Made by a program: the position numbers and the translations under genes. A DNA stretch of 64,000 bases from JALEFZ01 sp964564415 (GTDB taxonomy: Bacteria; Bacteroidota; Bacteroidia; J057), in the NCBI GenBank assembly GCA_964564415.1, contig CAZMAV010000021.1, forward strand, positions 1 to 64,000, read 5' to 3'. How positions within the stretch are numbered: the first letter of the stretch is position 1; each line of letters opens with the position of its first letter. The notes under the pieces are model-generated. The model was not told where the DNA came from. It saw only the letters and a list, made by a program, of their open reading frames with translations, and did not search any database. Below, in pieces: positions 8,658 through 18,756 of this stretch.

Positions 8658-11600
8658 TTATTCCACCAACAAGCGTAGGGTCTGCCTGTCGCCTTCTCCT
8701 TCGATTTGTAAGAGATAAATTCCGGGACTCAGGTCTTTGAGGTCCCATTTGATTTGTTGGCTTCCTGCCTTCAGGACTTTTTGGCTTAATATTTTACCTC
8801 GGAGATCCATCAGCCGGGCCTTCATGTCCTGGTCCAGGGTGCGATCAAAACTCAATAGGGTCTGATTGCTGGCAGGGTTGGGAAGGAGCTTTACCCCCCA
8901 CTGAGCAAAATTTTCCTCCAACCCGGCAATGATCCTGGCTGTAAGGGTATCTTCATAGCTACAACTTCCATTGATGGTCAGCCTGACGATGTATTCGCCG
9001 GGGAGGGCGTAGGTATGTATGGGATTGGGGAGGCTATCGGTGCTACCATCGCCAAAATCCCACAACCAGCTAATGGCATCCTTGGACTCGTCGGCAAAGG
9101 AAAAGGTGCGACTGCTGCTGTCCTCAATAAAGCTAAAATCGGGCCTGGCCACAGATACATCTACGGCGACCCTTTCGCTTGGACACTTAGGCTCCTCTAC
9201 CTCCCAATCATACAGATAATAGTAAAAGTCCAAGGGTCCGGTAGTCGCAGAGGAAGAAAATATCCTGAGCATCCCAGGGACTTCGTAAGGGTAGGCTGCA
9301 TTGCTGCTGTTTCTAAACAGGTCTACAGAACTTCCTCCTATGCTGTAGCGGCCGGGGCCCGGTACTTCCAGGTCCAGACTTACTCGCTGAGGTCCAGCAG
9401 GTACATCTATGGTCACCTGATCTACAATATTGCCGCTACCATCAATGTCGTCCCAAAGGAAAATGGTCCTCGGACCAGGACTTCCCGCATCTATCCAGAC
9501 GGACACAATATCAAAGGCCAGGAAGGCATCAAAATTCAAAGTTCCGGTAAAGCCTGTGTTGTGATAACCGCCGGCAGAAAAGCTCCCGTCTGTGGGACCT
9601 ATCCTTCCCGAAAGTCCAGGCTCTACGGAATTGACGAAAAAGGTAGTATCCCTGGTCAAAGCCGGAGTAAGGAAGCTGGAACCCGTAAAGAGGGTATCTC
9701 CCGATTGGTTAAACCAGGTAAACTGACCACTTCCATTTGCCTGAAGCAGGGTATTTTGGCCTTTACAGATAAACTGATTTTGAACTGTAGGTCCCGGGGG
9801 AAAGACAATATTTACGTTCTTAATGACCGTATCTGTCCCCATGTTATTGATAGCTACCATTCGCACGGTATAGCTACCCTCCCTGGTATAAACATGGGTG
9901 GGATTTTGTACAGTATCTGTGCTCCCATCTCCAAAGTCCCAGCGATAAAACTGAGGAATAGAAGTAGAGATGTCTTCAAAGCTCACCTCATCTCCGCAGG
10001 CGCCCTCTACGGTGAAGTTGTAGTTGGCAATAGGAGGTGCGGTAGCGACCAGGCAACTGGAGGGAAGGTCAAAATTTTCGGTTTGGTCAGAACGGTTGTC
10101 GGGGCTGCCCTGATCCGCCTGGACACCGAGGCCCCTTTCTGCGAAGGCCTTCCAAATCAAACATTGATTGGCACCTCCGTTGTTGATCTGATCTGCCATC
10201 AAAATAGCATCTCGCCCATCCACAAAACCGGGACCACAGGGCTGAAGAGCCATGCCATCCATGACCAATTGAAGGGCTATGTTATTGCCTCCATTTCCCC
10301 TATAGATGTCCGGATCGAAGCCATATTGATCGATAAGTGACAGGGTCATGTCCCAAAGCATGGTACACCAGACAAAGCCGATGCCATGAGGTTGAGAAAC
10401 CCCTGAATTGGTGTTGGCATAGGTAAAGCCGTTGACGCTACGATTTCTGGAATACCTGGCAGGGCGAATCCCCACTCCCGTGGTGGGCTGGCTGGTGGCA
10501 TAGGTTCCAATGCCCCTTTCAAGGGAGGCAGTATCTAAAGCAAACATCAAGGTAAGGTAGTCGCTCCATCCTTCTCCCATCTGCTCATTGTTGCTCAGGC
10601 AGCCCGCTGCAGCGGGCCCTCCCGTAAGTCGGTTCGATACTCCGTGGCCATACTCATGAGCGATGATTCCGTTGTCATAGTCTCCGTCGATATTGACAAC
10701 AGGGGTGGATACGAGGGTAGCACTGACAGAATCGCCGGCAACCAATCGGCTGATGATAGAGTTACCATCGGCCCTTGAGATCATGATGGAGGGAATCGTT
10801 ACACTGGGACCATTGCCCCCCATGGTGATGGGTCCTCCACCCACATTATTGACCATGATAACAGCCAGGGCTCCTGCATTCTGAGCAGCAGTAATTTTCT
10901 GGACAAAACTACAGCTACCTCTGCGAATCACAGCTATCCTCCCACTAAAATCAGCGGCATTGACGGGAGGCTCACAAAGGTCGTTCTGGTCGGGGGTGAC
11001 ATTGTCGTCGGCCAGCACAAGGTCGGCTGTAAGGGCTGTGCTGGACAGCCCAGGACCAAAACCAGCTTCCAGGCCGGAGTAGCCCCCTGCAATGCTCGAT
11101 GGGGTATGAATGGTCAGGTTGTTTCCTACATTCGTTCCCGTCCACAAAAACATCTGCATGGCAGGATTGAGACCATCAGGGGGAGTCCCAAAATTGGCAT
11201 TGTTCAGGCCTCCACCATCCTGGGCCTGGGCAAAGACTTCATCCTGCCCTGCCCCTCCCCTGCTGTAGTTATTCTCCTGGAAGTTTCCGGCTGCCTCCGT
11301 AAATCCATAGAAGTACAGGATGTCATGGAGGGCATTGTTCATGTAAAACAGATTGGTAATTGCCGCGTCCAAATTTGTGCGGGGAGATAGGTTAAAATTG
11401 ATGGGAAAGTCGAAGTTAAGAGAGATTCCTCCATCTGGAGAATAGCCGACAGAATTAGTAGCTGCGGTATCTTCAAAGGCCCACACGTTGTTTCCCCTGG
11501 TGATGCTATGCTCGGCTCCGCTCACCCCGTCGGTATCGTGCCACCCAAAGGGAGAGGCCACTGAGTCGGACGGAGACTGTATTAGAACCCGAGGACCATG

Positions 11601-12389
11601 GGTGGGACTTTCAGTATAGTAAGGAAATACCCGGTAGGAGCCGGCCGAAGAAGTGCTTCGGCTAGCCTGGGAAGCATAGAAATGGTCTGGATGCCCTCTG
11701 TGATGGGCGGAATGACCTTCATCCTCGTGATCGGGAAAGGTACAGTTGACCATCCAGTCATTTTTGTCCAATAATTTCCCACTTTGGGCATCTACACGAA
11801 GGCTCCACCAATGCTGCCCATCCTTTTGCAAAATAGCCAGGTTCCAGGCCAGGGAAAGCTCTCCTTCCGGTCCAGGCTGGTAACTTAGTTTTACAGGTAT
11901 GTTTCGCTGGGAAAGGTTTCCCCCTGAGAATATCATTTCTCCATCTTTGCGATCTTCCAAATGGACAATGTTCCTGGCAGCTCCGAGCTTCAATGCCACT
12001 GCTGCTGCGGCTATAGCTTCTTCAGGAGAAAGGCCAGGCTGGGTCGCATTGGCCCTCGCCGCGACATTGCGCTGAAAGCGATCTCCCATATGCAGGAGCT
12101 TGCCCTCGCGAAAAGCCATGTTGATAATGGCATTATAAATAGATATTCCCTTAAAGCTTTGCTGGAGGTAAAGATAGGTAACTCCATTGTGATCAGCAGT
12201 GTAGGAATTGGTTAGTATCCATTCTTCCACGTCTTCCTTTGACAGGTGATACTGCTCCGAGGCGTAGGCATTCAGGTGCTTTTGAATCAGAGGTGCTGAA
12301 GGACCTTGCCCCAAGATGGGATTAATACAAAAAAACAGGCATGCACTCGCCAAGCACAGCGAATAGCTGAGTAAAAGTCGGTAATTCAT
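8658..12389 (-). CDS. Secreted M36 (fungalysin) metalloprotease with PA, PKD and T9SS domains
   Basis: A 1243-residue exoprotease from the ATG at 12389, which gives a clear signal peptide ending near GQGPSAP; upstream in-frame starts would bury it. Order: fungalysin/thermolysin propeptide (about 35-210), M36 catalytic domain with zinc site HEYGH (H578, H582) and the downstream GEGWSDY glutamate (about E606), and a PA insert around 460-560 (CEPPVNAADF to VIMVNN). Then come PKD domains near 780-868 and 1080-1155 (WDFGDGSTD in each) and a T9SS type A sorting domain (KLLPNPASN to the end). It should be exported by Sec and type IX secretion and degrade extracellular protein. It stands alone between pseudogene debris and a Crp regulator. 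Confidence 0.92.
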   Translation of the reverse strand: MNYRLLLSYSLCLASACLFFCINPILGQGPSAPLIQKHLNAYASEQYHLSKEDVEEWILTNSYTADHNGVTYLYLQQSFKGISIYNAIINMAFREGKLLHMGDRFQRNVAARANATQPGLSPEEAIAAAAVALKLGAARNIVHLEDRKDGEMIFSGGNLSQRNIPVKLSYQPGPEGELSLAWNLAILQKDGQHWWSLRVDAQSGKLLDKNDWMVNCTFPDHEDEGHSAHHRGHPDHFYASQASRSTSSAGSYRVFPYYTESPTHGPRVLIQSPSDSVASPFGWHDTDGVSGAEHSITRGNNVWAFEDTAATNSVGYSPDGGISLNFDFPINFNLSPRTNLDAAITNLFYMNNALHDILYFYGFTEAAGNFQENNYSRGGAGQDEVFAQAQDGGGLNNANFGTPPDGLNPAMQMFLWTGTNVGNNLTIHTPSSIAGGYSGLEAGFGPGLSSTALTADLVLADDNVTPDQNDLCEPPVNAADFSGRIAVIRRGSCSFVQKITAAQNAGALAVIMVNNVGGGPITMGGNGPSVTIPSIMISRADGNSIISRLVAGDSVSATLVSTPVVNIDGDYDNGIIAHEYGHGVSNRLTGGPAAAGCLSNNEQMGEGWSDYLTLMFALDTASLERGIGTYATSQPTTGVGIRPARYSRNRSVNGFTYANTNSGVSQPHGIGFVWCTMLWDMTLSLIDQYGFDPDIYRGNGGNNIALQLVMDGMALQPCGPGFVDGRDAILMADQINNGGANQCLIWKAFAERGLGVQADQGSPDNRSDQTENFDLPSSCLVATAPPIANYNFTVEGACGDEVSFEDISTSIPQFYRWDFGDGSTDTVQNPTHVYTREGSYTVRMVAINNMGTDTVIKNVNIVFPPGPTVQNQFICKGQNTLLQANGSGQFTWFNQSGDTLFTGSSFLTPALTRDTTFFVNSVEPGLSGRIGPTDGSFSAGGYHNTGFTGTLNFDAFLAFDIVSVWIDAGSPGPRTIFLWDDIDGSGNIVDQVTIDVPAGPQRVSLDLEVPGPGRYSIGGSSVDLFRNSSNAAYPYEVPGMLRIFSSSATTGPLDFYYYLYDWEVEEPKCPSERVAVDVSVARPDFSFIEDSSSRTFSFADESKDAISWLWDFGDGSTDSLPNPIHTYALPGEYIVRLTINGSCSYEDTLTARIIAGLEENFAQWGVKLLPNPASNQTLLSFDRTLDQDMKARLMDLRGKILSQKVLKAGSQQIKWDLKDLSPGIYLLQIEGEGDRQTLRLLVE

Positions 12390-12661
12390 GTTAAAGTAGG
12401 TAATTGACCAATAGCAAAAAGATAAATCAAGGAGTTTGGGGCAGCTCCTTTTTAATTTTACTTGGGTTATGTGGATTCCATAGCCATGTAAGCTAATAAA
12501 CAAAACTTAATTTGGAGTAATCTGGCCTACATTTTTCTTATATTTTAGATAAGTAGTCTCGAAATTTTCTTCAAACCCAAAGCGTTACTGTTTTTTTTGG
12601 CATCAACGAGGCTGAAATCCTAACTACAGAAGAAGTTTTTGTCTTCACCTTATAAAAAAAC

Positions 12662-12675
12662 TTAACCCAGGTACA
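12662..12675 (+). promoter_or_regulatory. Operator-like site upstream of the Crp-family gene
   Basis: The 14-mer TTAACCCAGGTACA ends four bases before the GTG start of the regulator. It is a weaker copy of the near-palindrome TTAACCCAGGTCAA at the end of the same gene (half-sites TTRACC/GGTCAA). Crp/Fnr proteins commonly bind such sites; autoregulation is inferred. Confidence 0.45.
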
Positions 12676-12679
12676 GTTC

Positions 12680-13264
12680 GTGGAAGAGTTGATTCAATGC
12701 ATGAAAAGCTATGTGTCCCTATCGCCTGAGGCAGAAACTGCCGTTAGGGAGATGGGTGAACATCAGCGGTATTCCCGTCGCACTTACATCCGGGAAAATG
12801 GTCATAGATGGAGGGAAATCTTTTTTACCATCAGCGGCTGTATCCGCCATTATTATATCAATGATGAAGGTGTGGAAATCACCTGTGATTTCAGCCTTGA
12901 TGGTGAGTTTTTTACCGATTTTCAGAGCCTGAAGCAGGAAATTCCTTCCCGCTATGACTTTGTTGCCCTTGAAAATTGCGAATTTATCTGTATTCCCAAT
13001 GACAAATTGACCCAGGCTTATCAGCACTACCCTAGCCTGGAAAGGTTTGGCAGGCTGATGGCCGAAACAACCGCAAACAGGATCAGCCGAATGGCTCATT
13101 CTCTCTTAATGGAAAGCCCTGAGACCCGCTATCAAAATCTCCTCCACAGCCGGCCTGAACTCATACAGCGCATTCCTCAGAAATATATTGCCAATTACTT
13201 GGGAATCAAGCCCGAAAGCCTGAGCCGACTCAAGAAGCGTATCTACGATCGGTCAAAATCTTAA
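12680..13264 (+). CDS. Crp/Fnr-family transcriptional regulator
   Basis: A 194-residue protein with an N-terminal cyclic-nucleotide-binding-type beta-roll (about 20-115) and a short C-terminal winged-helix region (IPQKYIANYLGIKPESLSRLKKRI, about 163-186). This is the usual layout of Bacteroidota Crp-like regulators. No cysteine cluster typical of Fnr is seen, and ligand-pocket residues are not clear enough to claim cAMP binding. GTG at 12680 is chosen because the helix EELIQCMKSYV matches family N-termini; ATG at 12701 is the alternative. The gene is bracketed by two copies of an operator-like palindrome, the second overlapping its stop codon and preceding the gene at 13329. Confidence 0.88.
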   Translation: MEELIQCMKSYVSLSPEAETAVREMGEHQRYSRRTYIRENGHRWREIFFTISGCIRHYYINDEGVEITCDFSLDGEFFTDFQSLKQEIPSRYDFVALENCEFICIPNDKLTQAYQHYPSLERFGRLMAETTANRISRMAHSLLMESPETRYQNLLHSRPELIQRIPQKYIANYLGIKPESLSRLKKRIYDRSKS

Positions 13265-13274
13265 CCCAGGTCAA
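13261..13274 (+). promoter_or_regulatory. Operator-like near-palindrome upstream of the 13329 gene
   Basis: TTAACCCAGGTCAA has half-sites TTAACC and GGTCAA (TTGACC reversed) around a CA centre. It overlaps the regulator's stop codon, and GGACTTATAATTTC follows. The gene at 13329 is a likely target of the Crp-family protein encoded just upstream. Confidence 0.5.
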
Positions 13275-13328
13275 GGACTTATAATTTCTCTCGTGATGAA
13301 CTTTGAGGCATAAGTAAAAATTACCATT

Positions 13329-13964
13329 ATGTCTCGAATCATCTTTATGTTCATCGCTATTTTGGGCCTTGGCAGCACAAAATGCCTAAAGGCACAGGTA
13401 TTCAAGAACTTTGTCGACAGCCACCTGCGCCTGGAAGCCGAAGCTCAGCCCTGGGGCCTAAGCCTGGAAACCTATCCTCACTTTTGGCTTTCCGGAGGGA
13501 GCGCTGGAATCCTGAGCGCAGAGGCCTCTCGCTTCCAGTTTGGCGTGATGCTGTGGCAGGTCCCAGTAGGAGCCTCCATCCGCGACGCCATCTTTGAAGG
13601 TGCCGGGGATATTAAGATTCGCAACAACTCCTCCGCAGAAATCTTTGCCAATGTCTACCTCCGAAAGGATAGAAAAGGTTTCTACCTGGGAATGATCGGT
13701 GGGCCTGAGTGGTTTGACCTGGAAGACCCGCGCAGCGGCCAAAGCAAGACCCTAGTCAAAAATTACCTGGTCTTCCCCCGGGTGGGCTTCAGGTGGTTTC
13801 TTTTTAAAAATACCCTTTATGTTGACGTGGGATACGGCCTTTCACACAACCTTGGTGGAAGGGAAGAACTCAGTGTAGGAGATAGCGACTTTCAATCCCG
13901 GCCCCGTCTTGGCATTCCATTTTTTTCTGTAGGAGGAAGGTGGACCCTCGGAAAAAAGAATTAA
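13329..13964 (+). CDS. Putative outer-membrane beta-barrel-like exported protein
   Basis: A 211-residue protein with a signal peptide (MSRIIFMFIAILGLGSTKCLKAQ, cleavage after KAQ). The rest is alternating aromatic/hydrophobic strands (FQFGVMLWQVPVG, FYLGMIGGPEWF, LYVDVGYGLSHN, FFSVGGRWTLGKK), as expected for a small outer-membrane barrel of 8 to 10 strands. No named family is recognised. It lies 64 bases behind the Crp-family gene with an operator-like site between them, so regulation by that protein is plausible. A strong terminator follows at 13980. Confidence 0.75.
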   Translation: MSRIIFMFIAILGLGSTKCLKAQVFKNFVDSHLRLEAEAQPWGLSLETYPHFWLSGGSAGILSAEASRFQFGVMLWQVPVGASIRDAIFEGAGDIKIRNNSSAEIFANVYLRKDRKGFYLGMIGGPEWFDLEDPRSGQSKTLVKNYLVFPRVGFRWFLFKNTLYVDVGYGLSHNLGGREELSVGDSDFQSRPRLGIPFFSVGGRWTLGKKN

Positions 13965-14343
13965 ATCAACTGTTAAATGATCAAGCCTCCGGTTAATGTA
14001 AACCGGAGGCTTGATTTTTTTCTAAAAAAAAGGTCAAAAACGAAGGATATATAAAATAAATTCAATAAATTAAAGTGAGTGGAAATATTACATATCGGAT
14101 TTCTACAAAGTGATGAACTAAAGTTAAAACTTAACTTTTTATAGCATTTAAATAAGTCAGATTCTTGCCCTCCAGGATTATATTTGCTCATTTTGGAGTA
14201 AAAATGAACCGTTCGGACGTCTCTTATATAAGGTAGCTTTAATTTTCCCGATTTTTGCTACATACCAAAAATTAACACTTAGGGTTCACGCCTGACATGA
14301 AATAAACATTCACATCCATTGTTTAACTGAAAGCCCCATTACG
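13965..14343. other. Intergenic region: terminator then AT-rich leader
   Basis: The left part is the terminator at 13980-14021. The remaining 320 bases are AT-rich with no credible reading frame and presumably hold the promoter and leader of the sugar dehydrogenase gene at 14344. No repeat or RNA gene was recognised. Confidence 0.6.
13980..14021 (+). terminator. Strong rho-independent terminator
   Basis: A perfect 15-bp stem (atcaagcctccggtt, 13980-13994, pairing with 14001-14015), a six-base loop and a run of T. It ends the transcript of the exported protein gene. Confidence 0.9.
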
Positions 14344-17300
14344 ATGAAGCACAATTTACTCAAGCTATTGATTCCCCTGGTTCTTGTACTGGGAATGATG
14401 TTTCCTGTACAAGCGCAACCTCCGGGATTTATCGACAAAGTGTACGCTTCTGGTTTCCAGCAGTTGATCGGCCTGACCTTTGATAATCTGGGCAGAATGT
14501 ATGCCTGGGAAAGAGATGGGAGGGTTTACATCATCGAAGATGGCATCCCAACGACCGATCCTATTCTAGACCTCAGAGATGAGGTCGGCGGTTGGAGAGA
14601 CTTTGGCCTGCTGAGCGTACAATTAGACCCCAATTACCTTTCCAATGGGTATATCTACCTGCTATATACCGTGGATTTTGCCCATGAATACCTGGGCAAT
14701 CCCAACACAGACACCCAATTTGCAGCTTTTGGTCGTATCACGAGGTACACGGTGACCAATCCAGGTGCGGCCATAGACGTCATTCAGGTAGACAGCGCCT
14801 CTCGCACCATTCTCTTGGGAGATACGCCTCAAAACGGCTTTCCCTGCACCCACCAATCCCACCATGTGGGCTATATTGCTTTTGGTGCCGATGGTACCCT
14901 TTTGGCTACCTGTGGAGATGCCGCCAGTTACAGCACTGTAGATGAGGGAGGTCCCATCGGCGGAGGCTGGGTCGGTGAATGTATCCAGTACGGCATATTG
15001 GACACTACTACCGGAAGAAATGAGAACATTGGAGCTTACCGCAGCCAGGTGCCCTATTCCCTCGATGGCAAATTGATCCGTATCGATCCCGCCACCGGAA
15101 ATGGTATTTCCTCCAATCCCCTCTACGATCCTACCAAGCCCAAGTCTGTCGAATCCCGGATATGGGCCCGCGGACTTCGCAATCCTTGTCGGATGACCTA
15201 TATGCCCGGAACGGGAAGTACAGATCCCGCCCTTGGAGATCCCGGCATCTTCTTTATCGGCGATGTGGGATGGGGAAAAAGAGAAGAATTTAGCATCTGC
15301 GATACGGCCAACATGAACTTTGGCTGGCCCTGGTACGAAGGCTTTGACCTGGAAGGCCAATACAACAACAGCCTCTATGAGCCGGGTACCCACGGACTTC
15401 CACCCCATGATCCTCCGGTTTTTGACTGGAGAAATGGTCGTACCGCCCGGGTCATGAGAAATGGCAACCTCTACAACATGGGCGCCGGGGGCAATCCCGT
15501 GAGCGGAAACAGCTTCAATGGCAACTGCTCTATGGGAGGAGTCTGGTACACCGGAACCGATTATCCTCCGGAGTACCGCAACTCCTACTATCAGGCTGAC
15601 TACGGAAGAGGATGGATTCAGCAATTTGTTTTTGACAACAACCTACAGCCTGTCGAGGTCAATAGCTTTATCCCCAATGGAGGGGCCGTAACCGGATTGG
15701 CGACCAGCCCCACCACTGGAAGTATATATTATGTCAACAATAGTTCTGTGGTTCGCAAGGTCACCTATGTAGGGACCAACCTTCCTCCTACGGCGGTAGC
15801 ATTGGCCGACCGGAGCACCGGACAGGATGGGCTCTTGGTTGCCTTCAGGGGCAATCGCTCCTCTGATCCCGAAGGCGACAGTTTCACCTACCTCTGGGAT
15901 TTTGGGGATGGAAGTACCAGCACAGCGGTCAATCCCACCCATACCTTCACGTCAGGCAACAATAGCTCTAAGAAATTCAAGGTAACCCTTACCGTAGATG
16001 ATGGCAATGGCTTTCCGGACACCGATAGTGTGATCATCTCTCTGAATAACACCCCTCCCGTCATCCTCTCAACCAGCATCGATGGAAAAAACTACTATTC
16101 AGGAACGGAAACCCTTAATCTTTCGGCGGTATTTACCGATGCCGAAGATGCCCTTGGCGACCTGGATGTAACGTGGCAAACCTTCCTCTATCACGACAAC
16201 CACAACCATGCCGAACCTGCAGATCATGCAGTCAGTACCACCACTGTCCTAAGTCCTGTAGGTTGCGACGGGGTCCTCTACTTCTACCGGGTAAGCTTAA
16301 AGGTCACCGATAGTGGCGGACTCAGTGCAGTTTACGAAAAGGATATTTACCCTGACTGTGGGGGTACAGGAAGCAATCCCATCGCCAAGTTTACCTTTGA
16401 TGAAATCTCCACCAAGCCTTTTCAGTATAGCTTCGATGGAATTTCATCTTACGACCTGGATGGCCCTATCACCAATTACAGTTGGAATTTTGGGGACGGA
16501 ACAACTTCTGATGAAATCAATCCTACCCACGTTTTCTTCGAAGAAGGCTCCTACAATGTCAGCCTTACCGTAACTGATCTAGACGGCAATACCGCTACGA
16601 CTGCCAGCGTCATTTCCATCCTTTGTGGTACGGACCCTGCGGGAAGTCCTGAGGGAACGGTCGAATATGAAAGATGGAATGGGATCGGAGGAACCAACCT
16701 CAGTACGATCGACTTCGAAAGCGATCTTCCTGATGCCATCACCAGCCTCAATGAAGCTGAGGTACCCACCAATGTAGCCAACAACTATGGAGGGAGAATC
16801 AGGGGCTTCCTTTTTCCTCCCCAGACAGGGGCCTACAAGCTCTGGATTGCCAGTGATGACCAGGGAAAGCTCTTCGTAAGTCCTGATGACAACCCCGCCA
16901 ACATGACCGAGATCGCCGATGTACCCGGATGGACCAATTCGAGGGAATGGAACAAATATCCCTCTAATCAGCAGGGAAGTTTCAACTTCGTTTCAGGTCA
17001 GCGCTATTACTTTGAAGCCCGCTTCAAGGAAGGCGGAGGTGGCGACAACATGGCTATTCGCTGGGAACTCCCCGATGGAAGCATCGAAGAGCCTATCCCT
17101 ACCAGCCGGATTTCTCCCTACAGCGGTGGCTCCTACCCCACCCTCTGGAGGGAAGAGTTTCACATGGCCGATGGATTTACCCAGGACCAGGGGGGGAGTG
17201 CCTGGATCAATGATGCCAGCGGCCTCGGAAGCAATGGGAGCTTTGAAGTGGAAAATGAGGCCTTGAGAGCCTATTATACGGAAGGAGAGGTAATATGGGC

Positions 17301-18690
17301 CTCCGATGTGATCGACATTTCCGGGCAGTCTTCTGTCAATGTTTCTTTTGACTACATGGGGGAAGGAAGCATCAATACCTTCGATTATCTCAGGGTGTAT
17401 TACAAATTGAATGGAGGAGCTGAACAAGTCCTTCTGGATTACTCGGGTGCCGGAATTCCCCTGACCTGGACAAGCTTTAATTCTGCTGCTATTTCTGGCA
17501 ATGATATACAGTTGGTGGCCCGGATGTTCAACACCGGCTCTGACGAAGCTTACCTCCTCGACAATATCACGGTGAGTTCAAACGGAAGTGTAAATGGGGG
17601 AGGACTCAGCGAGTGTGCCAGTTGTAGTCCCAATGCGGCCCTTCTCACCGCTCTGAGGGGCCAATATGGCTCCTGTGTCTCTGACTCCAACAATGCCTGG
17701 CTAGAAATTCAGGATCAATTTGAAGAGGCATTGCTCAGCGTCCACGACAAAAACCAGGACCTCGGACTGGTAAGGGTTGAGACCTTTGACCACGGAAACA
17801 ATCCCTTTGTGTTTGGAGACTATTTTTACATAACCCGCAGCTTCAAGATCAGCAGCGAAAAGACCTTTAGCAATCCTGTAGAGTTGAAGCTTTTCATCCT
17901 CCCTTCAGAATTCGAAGCCCTCAAGGAAGCATCCTTTACTGTTTCTGAATTGAGCGACCTAGTCCTGGAAAAATACAGCGGTGGAGAACTGGGAGAGGTC
18001 GGTACGGGAATCATGAGTGTTATTCCTCCGATCAACATCCAACAGGGCAGTGGTCCCGGTGGTGCTCACGTACTTACTTATCGGGTCAATGATTTTTCCA
18101 CCTTCTTTGTGAGGGCAGCACAGACGACCTTCCCGGTGGAGTGGCTGGACTTCCAGGTGGAGACCGAAGGCCTTGATGCCTTACTGAGTTGGGAAGTCGC
18201 CCAGGATGGGAAAGGAAGCCATTTTACCATCGAGCGATCCAGCGATGGAGAACATTACCAGCAGATTGCTACTGTCCTCATGGAAGAACCCAGCGGAGCC
18301 CGCAACCAGTACCGATATACCGACGAGCAGATCGCTAACATGGGCTTTTCCACCCTGTATTATCGAATCAGGCAGTTTGACTTTAACGGTCAAATGACAC
18401 TGGGACCGACCCGAATCCTTACCCTGGACCTGTCCAGGCAACTAAGGGTAGATGTCTATCCCAATCCAGCCGTTGACGGATTTACCCTAAGGTACTTCCT
18501 TCCCGAGCAGAGTGCTGCTACCTTTGAGATATTTAATGCCGTAGGAATGACCCTGGCTGAAGGCTTGCTCGAAAAGCAGGAGGGAATTTCTAAGGAAAAG
18601 ATCTCCACTGCCAACTGGGGAAGCGGGGTATACTACCTGAGGATCAAGCATCCCATGGGCAACATTACCAAAAAGATCACAGTCAGATAA
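14344..18690 (+). CDS. Secreted PQQ-type sugar dehydrogenase with PKD, PA14 and T9SS domains
   Basis: A 1448-residue exported protein with signal peptide ending VQAQ. Order: glucose/sorbosone dehydrogenase-type six-bladed propeller (about 28-475; motifs GLLSVQLDPNY, CTHQSHHVGYIAFG, ARGLRNPCRMTY, GDVGWGKREEFS), PKD (about 479-566), a linker, PKD (about 677-757), PA14 (about 760-927), a jelly-roll-like segment (about 930-1080), a fibronectin-like stretch (about 1262-1362) and a T9SS type A tail (VYPNPAVDGF to the end). The enzyme family oxidises aldose sugars using PQQ; PA14 and PKD modules suggest binding to glycans. No PQQ synthesis gene is visible nearby. A terminator follows at 18721. Confidence 0.88.
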   Translation: MKHNLLKLLIPLVLVLGMMFPVQAQPPGFIDKVYASGFQQLIGLTFDNLGRMYAWERDGRVYIIEDGIPTTDPILDLRDEVGGWRDFGLLSVQLDPNYLSNGYIYLLYTVDFAHEYLGNPNTDTQFAAFGRITRYTVTNPGAAIDVIQVDSASRTILLGDTPQNGFPCTHQSHHVGYIAFGADGTLLATCGDAASYSTVDEGGPIGGGWVGECIQYGILDTTTGRNENIGAYRSQVPYSLDGKLIRIDPATGNGISSNPLYDPTKPKSVESRIWARGLRNPCRMTYMPGTGSTDPALGDPGIFFIGDVGWGKREEFSICDTANMNFGWPWYEGFDLEGQYNNSLYEPGTHGLPPHDPPVFDWRNGRTARVMRNGNLYNMGAGGNPVSGNSFNGNCSMGGVWYTGTDYPPEYRNSYYQADYGRGWIQQFVFDNNLQPVEVNSFIPNGGAVTGLATSPTTGSIYYVNNSSVVRKVTYVGTNLPPTAVALADRSTGQDGLLVAFRGNRSSDPEGDSFTYLWDFGDGSTSTAVNPTHTFTSGNNSSKKFKVTLTVDDGNGFPDTDSVIISLNNTPPVILSTSIDGKNYYSGTETLNLSAVFTDAEDALGDLDVTWQTFLYHDNHNHAEPADHAVSTTTVLSPVGCDGVLYFYRVSLKVTDSGGLSAVYEKDIYPDCGGTGSNPIAKFTFDEISTKPFQYSFDGISSYDLDGPITNYSWNFGDGTTSDEINPTHVFFEEGSYNVSLTVTDLDGNTATTASVISILCGTDPAGSPEGTVEYERWNGIGGTNLSTIDFESDLPDAITSLNEAEVPTNVANNYGGRIRGFLFPPQTGAYKLWIASDDQGKLFVSPDDNPANMTEIADVPGWTNSREWNKYPSNQQGSFNFVSGQRYYFEARFKEGGGGDNMAIRWELPDGSIEEPIPTSRISPYSGGSYPTLWREEFHMADGFTQDQGGSAWINDASGLGSNGSFEVENEALRAYYTEGEVIWASDVIDISGQSSVNVSFDYMGEGSINTFDYLRVYYKLNGGAEQVLLDYSGAGIPLTWTSFNSAAISGNDIQLVARMFNTGSDEAYLLDNITVSSNGSVNGGGLSECASCSPNAALLTALRGQYGSCVSDSNNAWLEIQDQFEEALLSVHDKNQDLGLVRVETFDHGNNPFVFGDYFYITRSFKISSEKTFSNPVELKLFILPSEFEALKEASFTVSELSDLVLEKYSGGELGEVGTGIMSVIPPINIQQGSGPGGAHVLTYRVNDFSTFFVRAAQTTFPVEWLDFQVETEGLDALLSWEVAQDGKGSHFTIERSSDGEHYQQIATVLMEEPSGARNQYRYTDEQIANMGFSTLYYRIRQFDFNGQMTLGPTRILTLDLSRQLRVDVYPNPAVDGFTLRYFLPEQSAATFEIFNAVGMTLAEGLLEKQEGISKEKISTANWGSGVYYLRIKHPMGNITKKITVR

Positions 18691-18720
18691 GACCCTGTCC
18701 CTGGTTAGATTATTCTCACG

Positions 18721-18756
18721 AAAGGGAGTTGTCCAAGGTGGCGGCTCCCTTTTTTA
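18721..18756 (+). terminator. Terminator of the sugar dehydrogenase gene
   Basis: An aaagggag (18721-18728) / ctcccttt (18745-18752) stem is followed by a T-run, 30 bases after the stop codon. Confidence 0.7.

Noticed and set aside
9015..10340. Long open frame antisense to the M36 protease gene
   Set aside because: Its product has no family character, while the opposite strand encodes PKD, PA and M36 domains across the same bases.
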